From contig JAMYWO010000023.1 in assembly GCA_024220525.1 (NCBI GenBank), forward strand, positions 26,727 through 43,460: a stretch of 16,734 bases of DNA. The letters are read 5' to 3'. Below the pieces are notes generated by a model, which had not been told where the DNA came from, ran no database searches, and worked only from the letters and a program-made list of their open reading frames with translations. Within the stretch, counting starts at the first letter, position 1. Every line of letters starts with the position of its first letter. The translations under genes were made by a program, and so were the position numbers. This DNA comes from Cochliopodium minus. Taxonomy: Eukaryota > Discosea > Himatismenida > Cochliopodiidae. Below are positions 1 to 7,557 of this stretch, one piece after another.

Positions 1-72
1 TATTTTATTTATTTTATTTATTTTATTTATTTTATTTATTTTATTTATTTTATTTATTTTATTTATTTTATT
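1..72. repeat. 9-bp A/T tandem repeat at left window edge
   Basis: About eight head-to-tail copies of the 9-base unit ATTTTATTT fill the left edge. They lie just upstream of the first visible P450 exon, so they are probably intronic. No G or C occurs in the repeat. Such an array at the very end of the window is where a short-read assembly would stop. Confidence 0.9.
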
Positions 73-97
73 ATTTTCATTTGATCAAAAAAAAAAG

Positions 98-1281
98 TGA
101 AATTTTTGAACGAGTATGTGATGAAAATAATAGAGGAAAGGAAAAAAGACATGGAGAATATTAACACAAGAAGTGATCTCATATCTGAATATCTTAAATT
201 AGGAAAAGAAGGAGAAGACATGAATGATTCTACTCTTCGTGATTTAGTACTCAATTTCATGTATACCTTCCTTTACCTCCCCATTTAATTTTTATTTTAT
301 ACTATATTATCAATATTATATTTTATTTATTATTTAATATATTATATTTTATTTTATATATTATCAATATTATATTTTATTTATTATTTATTATATTAAT
401 ATTTTATTTATTATTTAACATATTATATTTTATTTTATATATTATCAATATTATATTTTATTTATTATTTATTATATTAATATTTATTTTATATTTTATA
501 TTTTATTTATTTTACTGTGAAATTATCAATAATTTCATTATTAAAAGACTTGCAGGAAGAGACACAACAGCACAAACAATAACGTGGGCAATATACGAAA
601 TATTCTCACAAAAGAGCAAGAATGCAATGGAAAAAATAAGAAAAGTGATAAAAGAGAAATATGAGGAGGAAGAAAACTTTGATTTTGAAAACCTCAAAAA
701 AACAGATTACCTCGACTTTGTCATTATGGAAATTTTAAGAATGCATCCTCCTGTCTCTTTTGATCCCAAACAAGCTGTTTCTGATGATGTTCTTCCAGGT
801 AACAAATAATTAATTTATTTTTAACTAATTAATTTATTATAAATTAAAAATAATAAACTTACTTTAATTATTATATTAAATTTTTTTTAAATTAATAAAA
901 AAATTTCTTCGACAAATTAATTATTTACAAAAAAAAAAAAAAGGAGGTTACCCAATAAATGCAGGAGATTTGATAGTGTGGTCAGCAAGTATTTTGGGAT
1001 ACGACACAGAGTATTTTGATGAACCATCTTTGTTTAATCCAGAAAGATGGGAAAAAGACAGCAAAGTGGTACCCTACACTCCTCCTCACATCCCCTTTCA
1101 ATACGGAGATAGAGAATGTTTGGGAAAGAGAATGGCGATAATAGAAGTGAAAGTGGCACTGGTACTCCTTCTTTCTCATTTGGACTTTCAAATCTCCCCC
1201 AATCAACTAACCACCAAAGAACTCACAATTACCATTTCTGCAAAAGATGGTATCAAATCATTGATTAAAAAGATCAAATAA
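98..1281 (+). CDS. Cytochrome P450, CYP86-clan-like (fatty-acid hydroxylase type), 5'-truncated
   Basis: Heme-thiolate monooxygenase, C-terminal 249 residues. Three exons fit in phase: 98-260, 548-798 and 944-1281 (TAA). Splicing exon 1 to exon 2 creates the I-helix oxygen-activation motif (FILAGRDTT). Exon 2 carries the K-helix ExxR (EILRMHPP). Exon 3 carries PERW and the heme-binding loop FQYGDRECLG, in which the Cys is the proximal heme ligand. The AGRDTT form of the I-helix and the PERW form are typical of the plant/protist CYP86/94/704 clan, which hydroxylates fatty-acid chains; the substrate here is inference. The N-terminal half (membrane anchor, B-C region) lies left of the window. 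The exon starting at 98 follows an AG after an A run. The fixed P450 motifs make the family certain; the clan is likely. Confidence 0.9.
306..515. repeat. 27-bp-period minisatellite within P450 intron 1
   Basis: Intron 261-547 is built from a 27-base unit. Near-identical copies of one unit type, which begins ATTATCAATATTAT, start at 306, 360 and 441, spaced by 54 and 81, which are exact multiples of 27. Two other unit types sit between them, giving an order A-B-A-C-B-A-C, then a decaying end. The array is almost free of G and C. Confidence 0.85.
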
Positions 1282-1591
1282 TTGATAAAATTAAATCTCT
1301 TCTTCACAAACAAAAAAAGATTTATAATAATTAATAATTTTTATAATCCTCCTATGGATTTCTTTTGAAATTTAAAAAAAAAAATTTGGACAAAATTCTT
1401 TCAATCTCAACAGATTTATAGTTATTACTATTTTTATTGAATAATCTGTTATATATGAGTACATAATTAAATCCCTTGAAGATTAAGATTATATTAAATT
1501 ATTTCTCCTCACAGTTCTCTTTTTGTAAATTAAAAAAAAAAAAATAAAAAAAAAATAAGAATAAATTTCTCACTTATAATCCAAATAAAAA
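1282..1591. other. Intergenic spacer between P450 and the SAM-PAS gene
   Basis: About 310 bases hold the P450 3' end and the upstream region of the next gene. There are A-rich tracts just before the ATG at 1592. I see no ORF, RNA gene or strong repeat, and no perfect AATAAA shortly after the P450 stop. Confidence 0.6.
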
Positions 1592-4233
1592 ATGTCTTTT
1601 TGGGATAGATTTAAAAAGAAAAAAGAAGATAAAAAGGAACCCAAACAAACCAATACAGTTCTTGCTTTAAAAAATAAATCACCATTTGCTTGGACAATTG
1701 AGGATGTAGGAAATTGGTTAAAGGTAACATTATTTTTTTTTTATTTTTTTTATAATATTTTGTACTCATTTAAATTAATATGTAGTATATAGGATTTCCT
1801 GAATATGTCACATTATTCCAAGAAAATCAAATAGCAGGAGATGTTTTGTTTTCATTGGATATAGTTGATTTAAAATCAATGGGGGTAACTGTATTGGGAC
1901 ACAGAAAAAAAATGATGCAAGAAATAACCACATTGGTTCCAGATAATAAAAATAAAAATAATTCAGAAAAAGATACAGACGATTCTGATTCAAAGGAATC
2001 AAAAGAATCAAAAGATACTTCCTCAAAAGAATCTTCTTCAAAAGAATCGATTACCTCAAATTCCTCTTCAAAGAATATAAATGATCCCAACTATTTAAAA
2101 GTTCTTTGTATTTTTGATTCTGAAGAAGTACCCTTTGTTTGCAAAAAGTCTTACACCTTCAAAAAAATCCAAAACAAATTTGAAGAGGCCTTTGGTATTA
2201 ACGGCTTGCGCATCTATTTCAATGGAAAAGAAATTGTGGAAGATAAAAGTAAGTTTCCTAAATAATTATCCTATTTCTTCTTTTCTCCATTTATTATCTT
2301 TTTATTCTTTTTATTTTCACAGTTAATTTGTCGTACAAATTTTTCTAAAATGAAATTTTACTGAAATATTTGCCTTTTCAAAAAAAATATAAAAAATTTT
2401 ACTTTATTTTCAATTATTATTATTTTCATCAAATTTTTACTCTTTGGATAAAAACTAGTGTGGGAAAACATAGCACAACAAAATTCAGAAGTAAAATTTG
2501 AAGTAAAAAGAGGAGATCCCAATCAAATTTCTAACACAGAAAAAAATGTGTTGGAGCAAATTCTTGATGCAGCAATAGTAATCAACATTAAGGGTATCAT
2601 TTTGTATGGAAACAGATCCATCAAAAAACATCTTGGTTACTCTCGCAAAACTCTTGTTGGAAAAAACATTAATTCCATCATGCCAAAAGAATATTCTGTT
2701 AAACATGATAGCTTTCTTGAGGTATAAATACAATCCCTTCTTTTTTTGATATCTTTTACCTTTATAACATTTTATTCTTTTATTTTTTGTAAATACCAAA
2801 ATTAATTCTCCTCCTTTTAATAAATTTTATTAATTGTCCTTTGTGAAATTATATTTTTTAATAAGTGATAGTATTTAACTTATCCATTCAAATTTTTAAA
2901 TAATAAATATTTTTAATTTTATAAATAATAAATTCAATAAATTTAAATTTAATATATATATATATATATATATAGAAATACTTGCAAACAGGAAAAGCTA
3001 GTGTGATAGGAAAGGGAAGACAAGTGTCAATAAAATTGTCAAGTGGAGAAGAAAAGATGTGCTGGTTGAGTGTAACAGAAAACAAAACAAAACACGGAAG
3101 ACACACTTTTACAGGAACCATTCATTTGTTGAATGATTCAAGATCACAAGATATGAACTCTTACAAAATATTAGATTGTTTACGTAAATCTATTTTTGTG
3201 ATTGACATTGATGGTTTGGTTCAATTTGTAAACAGATCTGCTGAACAACTTTTGGGTTACAAAACTGAAGAACTTCTTGGTCAAAACGTCAACAAAATCA
3301 TGCCTGAACCTTATTCTTCTCGTCACAGTAACAAACCCTTTTTTTTATTTCCTTTTTACTTTCTTTTATTTAATTATTAATGATACTCTATTGTTGTAAT
3401 GCAACAAACAATGTATTATAATTTAATAAGATTATAATAAATAATAATTGCAATGTATTATATTGAAGATTTAAGATTATATTAATATTAATAATATTAA
3501 TATTAATAATAATATTAATAATATGATGATAATAATAATATTAATAATATTAATAATATGATGATAATAATAAATAATAATTGTTATGTATTAAGATTAT
3601 AATAATAAATAATAATTGGAATGTAGATGGATATCTTCAAAACTACCTGAAAGTGGGAAAATCGCAAATTATAGGAACAAAAGGAAGACTGGTAGCTGCA
3701 AAGGCTAATAATGGTTCTCTCGTTCCTATTCTCTTGGAAGTCAATGAAGTGATCATTGATGGAAAAAGATTTTTTGTTGGTGTAAACCCTATCTCCTTTC
3801 TTTTTTCTTTTTTATTTGAGTTAATTTTTTAATTTCAAAAAAGGTGATGACAAAACAAGAAAAAGTAGAAAAACAAAAATCAACATTAGAAGAGACACGT
3901 GATGTTTTGGCATCATTGTTGGTACCAGCTGTGGTGATAGACAAAGAAGGAATAGTACAAGCTTTGAACGATGATGCAACAGAATTGCTGGGATACGAAC
4001 TCGTAGATGTCATAGGTCAAAATGTAACCATAATCATGAACGACTCTGATGCAAAAAAACACGATGGATACCTCCAAAACTACTACAAGACTGGAAACAC
4101 TTCTGTCATCGGTAAAAAGAGAAAAGTTGTCGCCAAAACTAAAGATGGTAAACTCAAAGCCGTCATTCTTTCTGTAACTGAAAGAGGCAATGGTGATGAT
4201 GTCATCTTTTTGGGTATTTTGCTCCCACTTTAA
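1592..4233 (+). CDS. SAM / ubiquitin-like / triple-PAS sensor protein
   Basis: Six exons fit in phase (1592-1723, 1786-2248, 2459-2721, 2976-3327, 3627-3781, 3844-4233) and give 584 residues. Residues about 33-93 form a SAM domain (W34, EDVGNWLK, then IGFPEYV...LGHRKKM), a protein- or RNA-binding helical bundle that often oligomerises. Residues 104-142 are a Ser/Lys/Glu/Asp linker. Residues about 147-217 look like a ubiquitin-like (RA/PB1-type) beta-grasp fold (KVLCIF, LRIYFNGKEI, VKFEV). Three PAS domains follow, at about 230-338, 348-455 and 474-582. Each has the GxNxxxIMP-like turn and a HxxYLxxY-type helix. In each a His (281, 403, 528) precedes an Arg (301, 424, 548) as in FixL-type heme PAS domains. 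No kinase, cyclase or other output domain follows; the protein stops right after PAS3. There is no transmembrane segment, so it is probably cytosolic. Ligand is inference. Confidence 0.8.
2952..2974. repeat. (AT)n run abutting a 3' splice site
   Basis: Eleven to twelve AT dinucleotides end intron 3 of the SAM-PAS gene. The last A of the run plus the next G make the acceptor AG at 2974-2975, directly before the exon encoding KYLQTG. Confidence 0.8.
3430..3625. repeat. AAT/ATT-rich tandem repeats in SAM-PAS intron 4
   Basis: Intron 3328-3626 is filled with AAT/ATT triplets. A unit containing ATATGATGATAATAATA appears twice, around 3520 and 3555. A motif of the form AATAATAATTG, two variable bases, ATGTA appears three times, near 3440, 3573 and 3608. 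The last copy supplies the working acceptor TGTAG. Confidence 0.75.
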
Positions 4234-4256
4234 ATTTGTTCTTCGATTTGAAAATC

Positions 4257-4262
4257 AATAAA
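4257..4262 (+). promoter_or_regulatory. Polyadenylation signal AATAAA of the SAM-PAS gene
   Basis: A perfect AATAAA lies 24 bases after the TAA at 4231-4233. It supports ending the SAM-PAS gene here rather than joining it to the next ORF. Confidence 0.5.
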
Positions 4263-4358
4263 ATTTCCATTTTTTGTTTTTAAATTTTGATTTGGTTGAA
4301 AGTTGTTGATTATTTTTTTCTTGTTTATTTATTTTTGAGGTAATTTTCCTATAATTAC

Positions 4359-4907
4359 ATGATAAAGTTCTCTGCTACACAAGATGCAAGCGGACTAAAA
4401 AATGGAATCTCGGAGATTGTGAAATCTTTTGCCTCTGGAAATTGGATTAACGGATTAACAGGAACGATTAGCTTGGGTATTGATACAGTATTTTCTGGTT
4501 TTTCAGGGAACTCTTCAGAAAAAAGATTTTCCACTGTTACATTAGGACCTTTGGGTGGTATCACAAAGATTGATTACTACTTTTATGCTTACCAAATCGA
4601 TACGGTGGGTCTTGTTCATCAATGTCAATCAATGCTCGTTTGTGCTTATGCTATTTCCTCAGTTAAAGCATCTGAGATTGATTATGATACCATTAAAGTA
4701 TTTGCTGAAAAATCCTTGATAAATGCTGATCCAAAACTAGAAATCGATGAAATAAAAAAAAGTTTGGCAGAATTTAAGAAAGAATTTGAAAAAGAAAAAA
4801 TTGAACAAGAAAAAAAACCATCTCTTGATTTTGATCAAATGAGATCTCTGGTCGAAAAAAAAATATCCAAACAAATCCAATCCTCCTTGAATATTCTTGA
4901 TAATTAA
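4359..4907 (+). CDS. Unrecognised 182-residue protein, conserved-looking globular core plus coiled-coil tail
   Basis: Single uninterrupted ORF from ATG to TAA, unusual here because all other genes have introns. I do not recognise the family with confidence. Residues 1-120 look globular: Gly/Ser-rich and hydrophobic, with GPLGGITKIDYYFY, a nearby QIDTVGLV, then helical CAYAISSVKASEIDY. Residues about 130-182 are charged and helical (a run of alternating Lys/Glu, then KKISKQIQ), likely a coiled coil. There is no signal peptide or clear transmembrane helix. A tract SSEKRFSTVTLGPLGG followed by a YxFYAYxIDTVGL-like strand vaguely recalls an uncharacterised family seen in fungi and amoebae. That is an impression, not an identification. 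It lies downstream of, and on the same strand as, the PAS gene, with an own upstream region of about 125 bases. Confidence 0.7.
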   Translation: MIKFSATQDASGLKNGISEIVKSFASGNWINGLTGTISLGIDTVFSGFSGNSSEKRFSTVTLGPLGGITKIDYYFYAYQIDTVGLVHQCQSMLVCAYAISSVKASEIDYDTIKVFAEKSLINADPKLEIDEIKKSLAEFKKEFEKEKIEQEKKPSLDFDQMRSLVEKKISKQIQSSLNILDN

Positions 4908-4934
4908 ACATCTCAGATTAAACATAAAAATTGA

Positions 4935-4946
4935 AATAAATTTATT
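4935..4946. promoter_or_regulatory. Palindromic two-way polyadenylation signal
   Basis: AATAAATTTATT is a perfect 12-base palindrome, so both strands read AATAAA. It sits 27 bases after the stop of the plus-strand gene and about 50 bases after the stop of the convergent minus-strand gene. It could serve both transcripts. A further minus-strand AATAAA overlaps at 4945-4950. Confidence 0.55.
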
Positions 4947-4994
4947 TATTCAGTAATTATCAAAAAAAATTTAATGGATACAAATATAAACACT

Positions 4995-5820
4995 TTATTT
5001 TTTATCTTTCTTCTTTTCTTTTTTTTCTTTTTTCTCTTTTTTCTTTTCCTCTTTTCTTTCTTTCTCTTTCTCCTTTTCTTCAATTGATTTTTTATTGAAA
5101 AATCTGCTCAAAGAACCTAATATTTTCAAAAATTCAAATTGAATTAAAAGGTTAATTGAAACGGAGAAATAAAAAACCTCCAGATTTAGAATTTAAAGCA
5201 AATATACTTTTTTTTTTCCCTTTGGGTGTTATTGGCTCCAAGCGAGGGCTAGGAGAGGGATTGGAATCGAAATTCAAAGGAATTTTGAGATCATTGGAGC
5301 TATTTTCGGTTGTATATTCAACAGAGGTATCCTCCATTGTATCGCTATCTTTTTTTCTGGTTGTTGAACTTCCATTTCCACCACTACTGCTCATTTTCTT
5401 CTTCATTTCATTTATATCTGTGGTGGATCTTGAAGATCTAATTTCATCTTTATTTATAGTTGTTTGTACAGTCAAATTATTTATTACAGTGGTAGAATGT
5501 AATCTTGTTTCCTCCAATGGACCTGAGCTTCCTATTATATCTGATTGCCTTCTTCTTTCGAGAGTATTCGAATTATAAGAGGGCAATTTGGTGATAGAGT
5601 TTATCTTTGATTCTCTTTTTTTCTTTTTGGGAGGTATTATAAAGAGAGATTGTGATCCTTTTGAGAAGACATCTGATAGTGGGAATTCTTCTTCTGGATA
5701 ATTTGGTTCAAAAGTAAATTGGGGATTAGGTGTAATTATAGTGTAAATGAATCCTTCCTCATCTTCGTCTCTTAAAAAAGTGATTAATTTTGATTGATTG
5801 GTAAATTTTTGGGTTAACAT
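4995..5820 (-). CDS. Protein with UBX/ubiquitin-like N-terminal segment, disordered middle and Lys/Glu tail
   Basis: Two exons on the minus strand, 5820-5178 and 5116-4995, give 254 residues. Residues about 4-62 (TQKFTNQSKLITFLRD, then FIYTIITPNPQFTF, YPEEEFPLSDVF, QSLFIIP) resemble the second strand to last strand of a UBX-type beta-grasp domain, which binds the p97/Cdc48 ATPase. The first strand and the usual FPR-type Cdc48 contact are missing, so binding is doubtful. Residues about 65-210 are Ser/Thr/Asn-rich and probably disordered. The end is a run of Lys and Glu (about 226-254), likely a long charged helix. The start is fixed by an in-frame TGA directly before the ATG. The intron donor is GTTTTT, weaker than all others here. 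Without splicing the protein would end at 5152, nine residues after the donor. Confidence 0.6.
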
Positions 5821-5932
5821 TCAACAAATTAAATTTTATAATATCAATTTTTTTTTTTATAATTCTTTTATAACTGCATAAAGAAATATCGATCACCATT
5901 CAAATTTAAACTCTTTTTAATTACAAATATTC

Positions 5933-6192
5933 TTAATTTTCTATTATGTCATCATATTCCTATCAAATTTGAAATTAGGTTTGTAAATTTTTGGGTGATT
6001 AATTACCTCAAAAGATAATTCTGTTCTCTCATGATTGGTATTTGATCGAATTTGGATGTTTTTAATATATAATCTCTTCTGATTTTTGATTCTTATTTTT
6101 GATTCTTTACATTTTCTTTTTTTTACTTTTGATATGGGGACAAATTCATCAAAGTTATCAAAATTGAAAGGATCATCATTTACTTTTTGCAT
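5933..6192 (-). CDS. Small basic hypothetical protein (70 residues)
   Basis: Exon 6192-6007 encodes 62 residues, starting MQKVNDDPFNFDNFDEFVP and then a Lys/Arg-rich stretch (KVKKRKCKESKIRIKNQKR) that could act as a nuclear-localisation or nucleic-acid-binding patch. A donor GAG|GTAATT and an acceptor GATAG|GAA join it to a short exon 5959-5933 ending EYDDIIEN. The 47-base intron is the shortest I can place. Without splicing the frame runs to 5944. No family is recognised. It lies between two other minus-strand genes, 112 bases before the UBX-like gene, which has its own start, so it is kept separate. Moderately unsure that it is a gene. Confidence 0.45.
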
Positions 6193-6312
6193 GGATGTTG
6201 CTATTTTTTTTTTTATATTAATAATTATTTGAATGATAGAGGTATAAAAAATTAGAAACGATGTATGAATAATTTTAATTTTTTTTTCTTTTCAGAAGGA
6301 TGGGAAATAATT

Positions 6313-7017
6313 TTAATCCCAAACGAGTTCATTCTTTGGGAAGACTTTCAATTCTTCTTCTTTCATTTTGTTGATTACTTTGTTCCAATTTGCCATTCTT
6401 TTATTGTAAAGTTTATAGTGATTTGGGTTATGAAATTCTTCACTGGTTATAAAAAGTTCCCTTTTCCAAGATAATGAATAAACACTTAAAGTTGCTTGTT
6501 CCAATTTTAATGTATGTGGAGATACAAGTTCTATTTCTCCATTTATTTCCTATAATTTTTCATTTGATCAGAATTATCTTGGATTCCAATGAATAAATAT
6601 AAAAAAAAATTATTTTTTACAAGCCAATATTTTTGATTATCTCCCAATGCCCCTTTCCTGGATAATTCATTTAATCTATCCTTTTCAACATAAATCAATA
6701 ATTCAGGTTTTCCAGTACCTTCAGGATCACCATGCAAAACTCCTGGTATCTTTCTTTCTTTCCAAAGTTGCCTATTATTTTTAACTCCTTTTTTTGTTCT
6801 TATTTCAGCAAATAAATGAGGAATTGGAGGTTCCATTCTGTTTTCAACAATCATATATATTTAATCAACAAAATATTTTTATCGAAAAGAAAATAAAGAA
6901 TTTTTACTTTTTGATTTTTGCAATGGGCTCCATCATTTTATAATCTCTTTTTTGAAAGAAATTATTGAATGGGGTATAAATGAACTTTTGTTTTGATTGA
7001 AAGATTTTTATTTTCAT
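6313..7017 (-). CDS. Mitochondrial large-subunit ribosomal protein, bL25-like
   Basis: Three exons on the minus strand fit in phase: 7017-6908, 6837-6621 and 6549-6313, giving 187 residues. Exon 1 encodes a leader rich in Lys, Arg, Phe and Gln with no acid residue before about position 25 (MKIKIFQSKQKF..., ...QKRDYKMMEP), as expected for mitochondrial import. The body reads FAEIRTKKGVKNNRQLWKER then KIPGVLHG, like the bL25 pattern R..G...R.LR..G.IPaVlYG, followed by LLIYVEKDRLNEL and a strand pair around WLEINGEIEL. bL25 binds 5S rRNA in bacterial ribosomes. The C-terminal 60 residues (SLSWKRELFITSEEF onwards) are basic and helical and are not recognised. An isolated reading would start at the ATG at 6854, but splicing from exon 1 explains it better. 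The family call rests on one motif region. Confidence 0.6.
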
Positions 7018-7557
7018 TTTTTTTTTTTTTATCAATAATCTTTGAAGTTTTAATCAACAAATTTTTCATGATAATATTATTCAACATATAAATGAACATT
7101 TATTAATAACAAACTTTTGTCCAAATACTATGTTTGTAAATCATAGAAGAGCGTTTTTTTTTGTATTCATAAAATTTGGACCTCCAGACACATATTTTTA
7201 ACACTATAAAAAATCATTCATCTCTATATTGGAGATATAACTTCTAATATACAATTGATATTACATACAGTGTATGGTGATTCGCATAATTATGCAAATT
7301 ATTTTTCCTTATGTTTATTCTAAAAAACTATAGGATTATCAAAGATTCACATCTCAAAGGTTTAATTAATCAATCAAAATTTTTTTTTTTTTTTTTAATT
7401 TGTGTCAAATTTTGGCAAGTATAAAAAATCAAAAAAAAATAAAAAAAAATCTGAAAGAAAGGTACGATCAATATATTCCTATATCTTGGCAATAGCACAA
7501 ACTTAAAAATTCCTATCATTTATTTACCTTGAATCATTATTATTTTATTTATATTAG
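7018..7557. promoter_or_regulatory. Divergent intergenic region between bL25m-like and channel genes
   Basis: The longest gene-free spacer (540 bases) separates two divergent starts and must hold both promoters. Long T tracts flank the bL25m-like start (7018-7030) and lie at 7380-7397. Visible structure: an inverted pair GTCCAAAT (about 7120) and ATTTGGAC (about 7169); a small hairpin ATCTC...GAGAT (7220-7236); a 12-base palindrome at 7284-7295. The stretch from the GT near 7461 to the AG at 7556-7557, just before the ATG, could be a 5'-UTR intron. I see no RNA gene. Confidence 0.5.
7284..7295. promoter_or_regulatory. 12-bp palindrome GCATAATTATGC, possible dimer-binding site
   Basis: A perfect palindrome in the divergent spacer, followed by AAAT so that ATGCAAAT is also formed. 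It stands out because it contains G and C at conserved symmetric places in very A/T-rich DNA. A homodimeric or homeodomain-type factor could bind; this is inference. Confidence 0.3.

Noticed and set aside
4234-4907. Fusing the 182-residue ORF to the SAM-PAS gene as an output domain
   Set aside because: The PAS gene has a clean stop with AATAAA 24 bases later, and no donor/acceptor pair joins the two in phase.
5156-5578. Plus-strand ORF of 140 codons
   Set aside because: It is the antisense shadow of the Ser/Thr-rich minus-strand exon; the product is hydrophobic Leu/Ser/Phe sequence with no motif, and the minus-strand reading has a spliced continuation.
5821-6192. Joining the 70-residue basic protein to the UBX-like protein as its missing first strand
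   Set aside because: No AG acceptor lies before the UBX-like ATG in the required phase, and an in-frame TGA is directly upstream.
6265-6474. Plus-strand hydrophobic ORF
   Set aside because: It is antisense to the last exon of the bL25-like gene; Phe-rich composition comes from reverse-read Lys/Glu codons.
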